Shown: positions 1-5,993, counted from the first letter of the stretch. The stretch: 8,525 nucleotides of DNA from a bacterium (GCA_028716025.1 JAQUQP010000059.1:1-8525), one strand, 5' to 3'. Numbers and translations: made by a program. Notes: generated from the letters alone by a model not told the origin.

Positions 1-1554
1 TCCATGATTCGGCACCTCTATCACGTCTGCCTTCTCCCCGGCCGGGATATTTCCGTCACTGGTAAATAAAAAACTCCTGTCTTTATAGACCAACTTGGTC
101 ATCAGGCACTGGTTCTCACCAGGGATAATCTCCATTCGCAAATCTCGATTAAAACTGATCATCTCCCCGCCTTGCCACTCTTGCAAATATATCTTCTTAT
201 CCTTTACCTTAGCCAATAATTCCCGCATATAATCTTGTTGTAGTCCCGGTGCATCCAGGACCGGAATGATCACCTGCCGCACCTTGAATTTATCCAACAC
301 TGCCAATAATCCCTGCACGTGATTGTAATGCGGATGCGTTAATATTACTGTATCCAGGGAGATTATCCCTTGGTCCCATAGATAAGGGGCTACTCTCCCC
401 ATACCTCCGCCGCCATCTATGAGCACAGTTGCCTGATCAGGCAACTGCACCAAGATGCTATCCCCTTGGCTGACATCAATGAACGACACTGCTAACGGCC
501 GTAAGACAGCCTGCTGTACCACGACATTTACTATCAAGCACCCAGCTATGCTATAAGCCAAGTACTTAGGCCGATACCCTGCCCGCCACCACCACAACGC
601 GCCATAATACAGTGCCAGCACTGCTATTCCCGGAGTTACTACGTAGATAAACGCATACGGGAACCGGTCAAAAAACCTCACTATGGACAATAGCAATAAC
701 AGTAAATAATGATTTAGCTGTATGACCAAGTTGCCCAAGGGAGCAAACAATAACCTTAAGAAATACGCGGCAAAACCCACTCCAGTGATAACTCCTACCA
801 ACGGCACAACCGCCAGGTTCGTAAGAGGCGATATCAGAGAAAATTTATGGAAATAGAACATGATCAGCGGAGTTACTGCGGCTTGCGCTCCCAGGGTGAC
901 GGCCAAACTGCCGCCAACAATTTTTCCCAGCGGCTTCAACAAATCCATTAGCTTGGGAGTAAGCAAAATGATCCCCAGGGTCGCGGCAAATGAAAGCTGG
1001 AATCCGACATTGAACAGACTGCCGGGATCATAGAGCAATAATATCATCGCGGCCAGGCATAGGCTATTGAGCATATCCCGGTCCCGTTCCAGTATCACTG
1101 CTGCCAGGCCGACGATAGCCATGACTACAGCCCGATTTACACTGGCCTGCGAGCCAGTCACCTGGGCAAAGATCACCAGGATAAATATTAACACCAAAGA
1201 AGCCTGCTTTTTCTTCAGCCGGAATAACACTGTCAGCACAAAAAAGAAAATAACCGCTACCATACCGACATTCAAGCCGCTCACAGCCAGGATATGCATC
1301 ACCCCGGTATCGGCGAACATATCTTTTATTTCCCGGGATATTTCTGTTTTTTCACCAAGCATAATGCCCCGCAGCAGCGCCGATAAATCCGCTGGCAGGC
1401 CATAGCTTATATTGCCGGCCATATTTTGTTGCAGCGCTTTTATCCAGGGGCTTTGTACCGGTTTCGCCGAGACAGTCATAACCGGATGCCACCACCAGTT
1501 GGCCAGCATTATTATGCTCATATAGATTAGAGTGATCACTACCAAAGGCCGCAA
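1..1554 (-). CDS. comEC: ComEC/Rec2-family DNA uptake channel protein, 3' end cut by the window edge
   Basis: This is the inner-membrane channel that carries transforming single-stranded DNA into the cytoplasm. The frame is open for 518 codons to the left edge, so the C-terminus is missing. Residues about 57-310 match the Competence domain, with LLRGIMLG at 60-67, LAVSGLNVG at 89-97 and many hydrophobic helices. From about 357 follows the metallo-beta-lactamase-like domain: FIDVSQGD (358-365), LIDGGGG, THPHYNH (406-412), then FTSDGN and VPNHG at the cut end. The TTG start at 1554 is chosen because GAGGAG lies 6 nt upstream and an in-frame TAG directly precedes it; an ATG at 1521 is the alternative. 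Only about 45 residues precede the Competence domain, so the usual N-terminal OB-fold-like (DUF4131) region seems absent. The metal motif HxHxDH reads HPHYNH, with Asn411 in place of Asp. It follows a terminator belonging to the gene upstream. The family call is firm; activity is not. Confidence 0.93.
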   Translation of the reverse strand, partial: MRPLVVITLIYMSIIMLANWWWHPVMTVSAKPVQSPWIKALQQNMAGNISYGLPADLSALLRGIMLGEKTEISREIKDMFADTGVMHILAVSGLNVGMVAVIFFFVLTVLFRLKKKQASLVLIFILVIFAQVTGSQASVNRAVVMAIVGLAAVILERDRDMLNSLCLAAMILLLYDPGSLFNVGFQLSFAATLGIILLTPKLMDLLKPLGKIVGGSLAVTLGAQAAVTPLIMFYFHKFSLISPLTNLAVVPLVGVITGVGFAAYFLRLLFAPLGNLVIQLNHYLLLLLLSIVRFFDRFPYAFIYVVTPGIAVLALYYGALWWWRAGYRPKYLAYSIAGCLIVNVVVQQAVLRPLAVSFIDVSQGDSILVQLPDQATVLIDGGGGMGRVAPYLWDQGIISLDTVILTHPHYNHVQGLLAVLDKFKVRQVIIPVLDAPGLQQDYMRELLAKVKDKKIYLQEWQGGEMISFNRDLRMEIIPGENQCLMTKLVYKDRSFLFTSDGNIPAGEKADVIEVPNHG

Positions 1555-1560
1555 CTAATA

Positions 1561-1566
1561 CTCCTC
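1561..1566 (-). promoter_or_regulatory. Shine-Dalgarno site selecting the comEC TTG start
   Basis: GAGGAG on the minus strand is 6 nt upstream of TTG at 1554. No comparable site precedes the internal ATG at 1521. The site sits directly beyond the T-run of the terminator at 1571-1601, so a transcript ending there would stop short of this ribosome binding site. Confidence 0.7.
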
Positions 1567-1570
1567 TAAA

Positions 1571-1601
1571 AATAAAAAAACCAGAGCTATCTTTCAGCTC
1601 T
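1571..1601 (-). terminator. Rho-independent terminator after the HAMP gene
   Basis: On the minus strand a 6-bp stem AGAGCT/AGCTCT with a 7-nt loop is followed by GG and a run of seven T, then ATTTTT. It lies about 50 nt past the HAMP gene's stop and only about 17 nt before the comEC start codon. Confidence 0.75.
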
Positions 1602-1622
1602 AATTAATTGTTTAAAATCCCT

Positions 1623-1639
1623 ATCCGCCTTAGGCGGAT
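1623..1639. repeat. Short perfect palindrome between the HAMP gene and its terminator
   Basis: ATCCGCCTTAGGCGGAT is an inverted repeat of 8 bp arms around one base. It is GC-rich inside an AT-rich gap and has no T-run, so it is not a terminator by itself. Only one copy is seen here. Short palindromes of this type are often dispersed through a genome, but that cannot be tested from one window. Confidence 0.5.
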
Positions 1640-1650
1640 GTGAATCGTAT

Positions 1651-2199
1651 TTATATCTTAAATCCTACTCCTATTTCCTTCATCTCCGCCACCAACGCAT
1701 CGATCTCTTCTTTACTCGCCACCCCTTGTCCGATCTTGGTCTTTATATCTTCCAGTTTGAAAATGATCCGCTGTAAATGTTCACGATCCTTGATCATCTT
1801 CTGCTTGATCTCATTGGTCATATTATTAAACGCCATGGCAATTTCCTTAAACTCATCCCCTTTGCGCAGGGCCACTTTCTCAGTCAGATCCCCTTCAGCC
1901 ACCTTGCTCATGCTCTTTTCCAGGTGGATCAGCGGACCAGCTACTTCATGAGAAATGAAAATACTGACCACTACAATGGCCAGTAATATCATGGGCAGGC
2001 TTTTTGTCAGCATCTGATTATATTTAGCTACCAGGTCCACGACATCTCCACTCCTGGTTTTGTCCAGGATAATGGTGCCGGCTTCATAATAGAGGTTCCA
2101 ACCCACTATGGCTACTACAAATAGTATGGAAAATATCAATAACGCGGCATATTTGAATTGAAAGGTAGTTTTTACCAGGAAATTCTTTCTTCTTAGCAT
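1651..2199 (-). CDS. HAMP-domain inner-membrane protein with no output domain
   Basis: A 182-residue protein with two membrane segments (about 17-35 and 67-84) around a short (about 30-residue) periplasmic loop. A HAMP linker follows (about 84-137), with the usual features: Pro89 after the second helix, EGDL at 102-105 and DEF at 115-117. The C-terminus (138-175) is charged and probably coiled-coil. No kinase, cyclase or methyl-accepting signalling domain follows, and the periplasmic loop is too short for a classical sensor domain. It therefore looks like the membrane and relay half of a chemoreceptor or histidine kinase standing alone. It may relay or sense a membrane state to a separate partner, perhaps the small coiled-coil ORF just upstream (18 nt gap between stop and start). 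The start is ATG at 2199 with a weak AAGG ahead. The domain call is firm; the cellular role is unknown. Confidence 0.88.
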   Translation of the reverse strand: MLRRKNFLVKTTFQFKYAALLIFSILFVVAIVGWNLYYEAGTIILDKTRSGDVVDLVAKYNQMLTKSLPMILLAIVVVSIFISHEVAGPLIHLEKSMSKVAEGDLTEKVALRKGDEFKEIAMAFNNMTNEIKQKMIKDREHLQRIIFKLEDIKTKIGQGVASKEEIDALVAEMKEIGVGFKI

Positions 2200-2217
2200 A
2201 GGCGCCTTTGTGGGGAT

Positions 2218-2400
2218 TTAGTGCAGGACTTCATTTCTTTCTTTAGCAATAATACCTTTATATAGATGAGGACAAAGCTCGTACAACTTCTGGTAAGCCT
2301 CGTCTAATTCGACGTATAGACTTTCTTGTTCCGTATGGCTCCGCTCTAACTCTTCTTCCAGCTCCCGGATCTTATCTTCTAAAACCCTGGACGTTTTTAT
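2218..2400 (-). CDS. Small charged coiled-coil protein, start codon uncertain or gene frameshifted
   Basis: An open frame of about 60 residues ends at TAA (2218-2220) just before the HAMP gene. The sequence is rich in Glu, Lys and Leu with heptad-like spacing (VLEDKIRELEEELERS), then LYVELDEAYQKLYELCPHLY and a basic end. Composition and conserved spacing to the next gene argue that it is a real gene. It has no ATG, GTG or TTG in frame. Two readings are possible. First, initiation at ATA (2400), 6 nt after GGAGG. Second, initiation at ATG 2413 in another frame (MEDENKNVQ...) with a one-base insertion in the GGG at about 2386-2388; removing one G joins that frame smoothly to VLEDKIREL. The second would be a frameshifted gene or a sequencing error. 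It resembles no family I can name. It is the first gene of the unit that includes the HAMP protein. Confidence 0.5.
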   Translation of the reverse strand: MKTSRVLEDKIRELEEELERSHTEQESLYVELDEAYQKLYELCPHLYKGIIAKERNEVLH

Positions 2401-2459
2401 TTTCGTCCTCCATTCTGCTATGAGTTATTCACTCGCTGCGATTTTCAAACAACTTCAGT

Positions 2460-2491
2460 ATTATATTAATACTATGTTAAAAATTAGTCAA
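2460..2491 (-). promoter_or_regulatory. Candidate sigma70 promoter for the coiled-coil/HAMP unit
   Basis: On the minus strand a -35 TTGACT (2486-2491) is followed after 17 bp by TAATAT (2463-2468). An overlapping TATAAT lies at 2460-2465 with a 20-bp spacer. It falls in the AT-rich gap just past the TPR lipoprotein gene and would give a leader of about 50 nt. Confidence 0.55.
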
Positions 2492-2514
2492 GAAAAATAT
2501 TATTTATCGTTTTA

Positions 2515-3405
2515 CTATTTCATTGCCAGCAGGCGCTTATTCGCTTCCTTGGCCCACGGGCTCTTGGCATATTTATCAACTATGAGCTGGTACATTTCCT
2601 TGGCTTTGGCCGCGTCTTTCAGTTTGACATCATATGTCGCGCCCATCGTCATGATCCACACCGGCGCCTCCGGCGATTGTGGATATTTGGTCATCATCGT
2701 GTTCAACACTGCCAGCAAGTCTGCCCAATCACCCATGCGCATATAAATTTCGGCCAGGAGATTGCCGGCGCCGTACGCTGCCTGCGGCATATCAATCGCG
2801 TTTGCGATCAACTTTTTGTAATCCTGTATCGCTTGCTGATAGGCTTTTTCCGCATTGGCTTTGTCTTTCACGCTTAAATAGTAATTAAGTAAAAACGCCG
2901 GTATTTGCAGTCCGGCTTTGGTATCAGGATATTTATCAAACGCCTCCCGGAACTTAGCCGAAGCATTATTCCAGTCACCCATCTGCTGGTAGCAAGAGGC
3001 AATGGAAATAATTACTTTTGCCTGCAGATCTTTATTATCCGTATATAATGATTGGACCTGCTGGTAACTTTTGATCGCCTCAGCAAACTTCCCCTGGATA
3101 ATGTATAAGTTAGCGATCAATAAATGCGCTTCGACCGCCTGCTCTGACTGCGGATACTTGGTAATAATATCCTTAAAATTGGCCATGGCCTTTTCAAACT
3201 TGAACGGCGGTATATTCTTGGCATCTTTAAAGATATCTTCGCTGTATTTAGCGGCCCAGTAAAAAGCTTTTTCCGCTTTGTACTGCTGAGAGCATCCCGT
3301 AACAAAAAAACAAAGTAAAAATATAATAAGAAGATTCTTATATTTAGAATCTGTGGAATCTCTTTTAAAAATCTGTGTGATCACTTTCGTAATCTGTGTA
3401 ATCAT
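2515..3405 (-). CDS. TPR-repeat lipoprotein, YbgF/BamD-like
   Basis: A 296-residue protein with a hydrophobic stretch (25-36) ending in a lipobox VTGC, so Cys38 should be lipidated and the protein anchored to a membrane facing the periplasm. The remainder is helical TPR repeats from about 68 to 296, with recurring pairs such as FEKAMANFKDIITKYP, FAEAIKSYQQV, WNNASAKFREAFDKYP and KAKEMYQLIVDKYAKSP. This layout is shared by BamD (outer-membrane protein assembly) and YbgF/CpoB (Tol-Pal), but nothing here identifies either one; protein-protein scaffolding in the envelope is the safe reading. ATG at 3405 overlaps the upstream stop as ATGA, so translation is probably coupled. The first 20 or so residues (ITQITKVITQIFKRDST) are encoded by a short DNA repeat and make an unusually long n-region; GTG at codon 8 is an alternative start. 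There is no clear terminator downstream. Confidence 0.85.
   Translation of the reverse strand: MITQITKVITQIFKRDSTDSKYKNLLIIFLLCFFVTGCSQQYKAEKAFYWAAKYSEDIFKDAKNIPPFKFEKAMANFKDIITKYPQSEQAVEAHLLIANLYIIQGKFAEAIKSYQQVQSLYTDNKDLQAKVIISIASCYQQMGDWNNASAKFREAFDKYPDTKAGLQIPAFLLNYYLSVKDKANAEKAYQQAIQDYKKLIANAIDMPQAAYGAGNLLAEIYMRMGDWADLLAVLNTMMTKYPQSPEAPVWIMTMGATYDVKLKDAAKAKEMYQLIVDKYAKSPWAKEANKRLLAMK
3348..3402 (-). repeat. Three imperfect copies of a 21-22 bp CACAGATT repeat
   Basis: CACAGATT occurs on the minus strand at 3391-3398, 3370-3377 and 3348-3355, i.e. with 21- and 22-bp periodicity, each preceded by a GAT(T/C)-like sequence. The array lies wholly within the 5' end of the TPR lipoprotein gene and encodes its odd N-terminal residues. 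Confidence 0.65.
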
Positions 3406-4277
3406 GAAGCTTTAGCTTCTTTCACGCTAAGATATAAAATGGTCGCGGATACGGCAATGACGGTATTGACCAGGAAAGCGATCAATATTCCCGCCCCTAA
3501 GATGACCAGGCTCATTTCCGGGAAGACCTTATCCATCAATCTCGGTATAAACACCCTGGAGATCACCGCCACCATATAGAACAGCACCGGTACTAGTACC
3601 AATAGCACTGAAGTGATAAAATAATGGAACACGGTCTTGATCGATACACCAGTGGCCCGCCAAAAACCCATATTCTCTATAATGATCACCACCGGAGCAT
3701 ACATAAACAGCGTTTCGATAGCGATACTGAAAACTAAATTAAAGAAGGCCAGCCCTACGCTCCACCTGAGTTGTCCCATCTTGAGAAAATAGCCATTGCC
3801 TGCCTCCAGCCGGCTTTTAATGAAATTACCGGAGAAATGCTCTACCAGGTAAATAATAATGAACGTCACCAATGTATAAGCTAACAACGGTAAATACCGG
3901 TTAAAAGCTATTTTGAAGTTCTTGCCAAAACGCATGCTCATGCCTTTAGCTTCCTGATTATACATGGATATGGCAATACCAGTCAATAGTGAGCCAAACA
4001 GCACCCCGGCAATGATCTGCCAAATGCGGAATATTTGCGGCAAAACCAATAAATGTGACGGGTAATGTAGAGCCGCTTCCCTGTAGAAAGCCCTGATCGG
4101 CTGGGCTAGGACCAGACTCACCGGCGGTTGCGGCGCCAGGTATAAAACTATCAGGCCCAGTAATTCGATCAGGCCCAAATACAAGAAGGGCTTAAATAAA
4201 GAAGGATACTTCCGAAGATTCTGGAAGGTCGCTTTTACTACTGATCCGTAAATTTTCATGCTTTTTATTATCGACAT
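3402..4277 (-). CDS. Integral membrane protein with about six helices, function unknown
   Basis: A 291-residue protein with hydrophobic segments at about 29-48, 84-105, 127-146, 176-200, 219-240 and 257-283. The N-terminus is amphipathic and basic (KATFQNLRKYPSLFKP), and other charged stretches lie between helices (NQEAKGMSMRFGKNFK; ENMGFWRATGVSIKTVF). This general architecture resembles membrane domains of the DUF975/YciC type, but I cannot assign a family. The gene overlaps the TPR lipoprotein by 4 nt (ATGA), so the two products are probably made together and may form an envelope complex. ATG at 4277 is taken because it falls at the expected transcription start of a consensus promoter, giving a leaderless message; ATG at 4259 (codon 7) is the alternative, with an 18-nt leader but only weak purine-rich sequence ahead. 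Membrane nature is certain; function is not. Confidence 0.82.
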   Translation of the reverse strand: MSIIKSMKIYGSVVKATFQNLRKYPSLFKPFLYLGLIELLGLIVLYLAPQPPVSLVLAQPIRAFYREAALHYPSHLLVLPQIFRIWQIIAGVLFGSLLTGIAISMYNQEAKGMSMRFGKNFKIAFNRYLPLLAYTLVTFIIIYLVEHFSGNFIKSRLEAGNGYFLKMGQLRWSVGLAFFNLVFSIAIETLFMYAPVVIIIENMGFWRATGVSIKTVFHYFITSVLLVLVPVLFYMVAVISRVFIPRLMDKVFPEMSLVILGAGILIAFLVNTVIAVSATILYLSVKEAKAS

Positions 4278-4283
4278 ATTTGT

Positions 4284-4312
4284 ATTATACCTTATTTTAT
4301 TAAATCTGTCAA
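4284..4312 (-). promoter_or_regulatory. Full-consensus sigma70 promoter, probably giving a leaderless mRNA
   Basis: TTGACA (4307-4312), 17-bp spacer, TATAAT (4284-4289): both hexamers match the consensus exactly. The seventh base past the -10 box is the A of ATG at 4277. The -35 box directly follows the terminator of the preceding PEP-CTERM gene. Confidence 0.85.
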
Positions 4313-4342
4313 ATATAAAAGGCAGAGAGTTACCCCTCTGCC
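4311..4342 (-). terminator. Rho-independent terminator after the lectin-fold PEP-CTERM gene
   Basis: A 7-bp stem GGCAGAG/CTCTGCC with an 8-nt loop GGGTAACT, followed on the minus strand by TTTTATATTT. It insulates the PEP-CTERM genes from the membrane-protein/TPR unit; its T-run reaches the -35 box of the next promoter. Confidence 0.75.
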
Positions 4343-4391
4343 TTCTATATTTTGTTATCCGTTCTTTCTACCAACAACAAACCACGAACGA

Positions 4392-4985
4392 TTAACGGTT
4401 CTTTCTCCGCAGTCCAAGCAATCCGACAAGTCCGCTACCCAATAGCATCAACGTCCCCGGCTCAGGAACAGCAGGAGTAGCTTCATACTCTACAATATAA
4501 CCCCGGTAATAAGTCGGTCCACCATAAGCCGAATTATCAGAATCGGCTGAGACATCATTCCACTTACCATTGTTCCAGAATTGCAGAACGTCTTCATCCG
4601 GATTATTGCTGCCATTATTGTTTGGTTCGCCGCCATTCCAATTGGTAAAACTCCAGGCTTCGCCAGTAACCCATTGCCATCCACCAGCTGGTTCCGGACC
4701 TTGAGGAGATTGAAATCCTCCCAGCAAATACCAAGAAGGAGCAGCTGTAGCCAGTACATTCGCCCACACCCAGTCATTTTCCGCCTGGCTGGTCAAGGTC
4801 GCCAGATAACCGTTAGCGCCGTTATAAACTTTGCTTTCGGCTTCTGTTTTTGCTACATCCCAATCATATTTCCCGGCAATGGCTTCATAAAAATGCCCAT
4901 TCAAGGAATTATATACTACAAAACCAAAAGCTTGTGAGCTGATAGCCACCATAAGCATAGCTAATATCACTACATACTTTTGCAT
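4392..4985 (-). CDS. PEP-CTERM protein with C-type lectin-like domain
   Basis: A 197-residue secreted protein. Residues 1-21 form a Sec signal (cleavage near AFG). Residues about 24-168 match a C-type lectin fold: FYEAIAGKYDWDVAKTEAE (typical first helix), GYLATLTSQAEN (59-70), WYLLGGFQ, WQWVTGE, then NGGEPNN with EPN at 120-122, DED at 130-132 and WND at 142-144. EPN plus WND are the residues that, in animal lectins, bind calcium and mannose-type sugars, so a sugar ligand is plausible. There are no cysteines, unlike animal lectins. The C-terminus is VPEPGT (173-178), a hydrophobic helix and RRKNR: an exosortase sorting signal. In PEP-CTERM systems such proteins are cut and moved to the surface or polysaccharide matrix. 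Start: AGGAGGTGA lies 4 nt before ATG 4985. No exosortase is in the window. Confidence 0.9.
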   Translation of the reverse strand: MQKYVVILAMLMVAISSQAFGFVVYNSLNGHFYEAIAGKYDWDVAKTEAESKVYNGANGYLATLTSQAENDWVWANVLATAAPSWYLLGGFQSPQGPEPAGGWQWVTGEAWSFTNWNGGEPNNNGSNNPDEDVLQFWNNGKWNDVSADSDNSAYGGPTYYRGYIVEYEATPAVPEPGTLMLLGSGLVGLLGLRRKNR

Positions 4986-5027
4986 TATTTCACCTCCTCT
5001 CCATTCTATATATTCGAGTTTTGCTTA

Positions 5028-5067
5028 ATAAAAAACGTGAGATCAACTTTCATTAATCTCACGTTTT
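5028..5067 (-). terminator. Strong terminator hairpin after the 5122-5892 gene
   Basis: A 12-bp stem AAAACGTGAGAT/ATCTCACGTTTT with a 12-nt loop; on the minus strand it runs into TTTTTTATT. It lies about 55 nt past the stop of the upstream gene. Confidence 0.75.
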
Positions 5068-5121
5068 CGTGTTAATTAAGGACATACTCAACGTATTTGA
5101 TTTTGCTTTTCCTATCAACTA

Positions 5122-5892
5122 TCAACTTCTTTTCCGCCGCATTGCTAGCATTCCAACGAGTCCCGTGCCCAGAAGCATCAATGTGCCTGGTTCAGGTATT
5201 ACATTATCATCCGGTGGCTTTTCAGTGCCAAAACCATCCAGAAATACCAATCCGCCATGACCACCTAAACCGCAATCCCGCACGAAAAGATCGATCTTTA
5301 CCTGGTCGCCTACATGCAATCCTGCCAGATCAATATCCGCGATACCAGTGCCATACCACATCTCACCCGCATCTCCTGTGGCATTGAATCCGATAGAGGT
5401 AAATCCTGTCTCATTAGCGCGATGATCTGCGGTATAGACCTCTGTCCACCCACTTCCGGTATTTTTCTGCAAAAGAGCGCTGAAATATGGCTGCTCTGCG
5501 TTAGTATGAGGGATATTATTGGTAGGTTCTTCCAATATCGCTCCCCATTTGAAATACAGGTGCAAGCCTGCATCCAGGTCAGCCTGGGTAACAGAATCTG
5601 TCTGTGAGGCGGTAGTCCAATGGGCATTATCTGTCTCATGCCCTACGCCGGGACTTCCTAATAACAAAGAGTAAGTTCCATAATATGGAATACCCGAAAT
5701 CCAACCACTGGTATTATTGAACTGAGGTGTAAAGGACGTTATAACACTGTGATCCGCACCGCCATTCCAGCCACCTATTGTCCAACCTGTTGTATTCCCT
5801 GATTCAAACCCGCCATTGGTAAAAAGAGCATACGCCGGGGAAACAACTAAGATCAAAACTACTGTCAAAACCAAATACATCCACTTTCTCAT
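5122..5892 (-). CDS. PEP-CTERM protein with beta-rich, carbohydrate-module-like ectodomain
   Basis: A 256-residue secreted protein: signal peptide 1-22 (cleavage after SPAYA), then LFTNGGFESGNTTGW, the typical opening of beta-sandwich modules of carbohydrate-binding type, and an ectodomain rich in Gly, Asn, Thr and aromatics. It ends with FLDGFG (217-222), IPEPGT (232-237), a hydrophobic helix and MRRKRS. The PEP-CTERM signal implies exosortase processing and surface or matrix location. Ligand and activity are unknown; sugar binding is inference from the domain style. The frame extends to GTG at 5901, but that codon lies inside the GGGGGTGAG ribosome binding site, so ATG at 5892 is preferred. 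A hairpin ahead (5901-5920) could mask that site. I see no convincing promoter in the 100 nt upstream. Confidence 0.88.
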   Translation of the reverse strand: MRKWMYLVLTVVLILVVSPAYALFTNGGFESGNTTGWTIGGWNGGADHSVITSFTPQFNNTSGWISGIPYYGTYSLLLGSPGVGHETDNAHWTTASQTDSVTQADLDAGLHLYFKWGAILEEPTNNIPHTNAEQPYFSALLQKNTGSGWTEVYTADHRANETGFTSIGFNATGDAGEMWYGTGIADIDLAGLHVGDQVKIDLFVRDCGLGGHGGLVFLDGFGTEKPPDDNVIPEPGTLMLLGTGLVGMLAMRRKRS

Positions 5893-5896
5893 CTTA

Positions 5897-5905
5897 CTCA
5901 CCCCC
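5897..5905 (-). promoter_or_regulatory. Ribosome binding site that fixes the start at 5892
   Basis: GGGGGTGAG on the minus strand ends 4 nt before ATG 5892 (the G-run is 8 nt away). The longer ORF start, GTG at 5901, is part of this same sequence and so cannot use it. Confidence 0.7.
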
Positions 5906-5920
5906 TTTAAATTTTGGGGG
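5901..5920 (-). promoter_or_regulatory. Hairpin that would pair the G-run of the ribosome binding site
   Basis: In the transcript CCCCC (5916-5920) can pair with GGGGG (5901-5905) across a 10-nt A/T loop. The GGGGG arm is the ribosome binding site for the 5122-5892 gene, so folding would limit its translation. Five G-C pairs with an AU loop make a modest stem; a regulatory role is inference. Confidence 0.4.
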
Positions 5921-5993
5921 AGTTACACATCTTACTTTAAAGGGTAAACCGTATTGCAACCCCTCTTTTTTTGTTCAAGAACGATTACCAGCC

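Noticed and set aside
1067..1405. A 112-codon plus-strand ORF antisense to comEC, and similar plus-strand ORFs over other genes
   Set aside because: Their translations are low-complexity Ser/Ile/Thr-rich antisense shadows of well-supported minus-strand genes, with no recognisable domain.
5003..5035. A promoter for the lectin-type gene with -10 TAGAAT or TATATA
   Set aside because: The -35 matches are poor (TTATTA or TTTTTA), and with TAGAAT the start site would fall within the ribosome binding site.
5939..5966. AGGGTAAACC resembling part of a cyclic-di-GMP riboswitch
   Set aside because: It is on the plus strand while all genes here are on the minus strand, and the second conserved half of the riboswitch is not visible.
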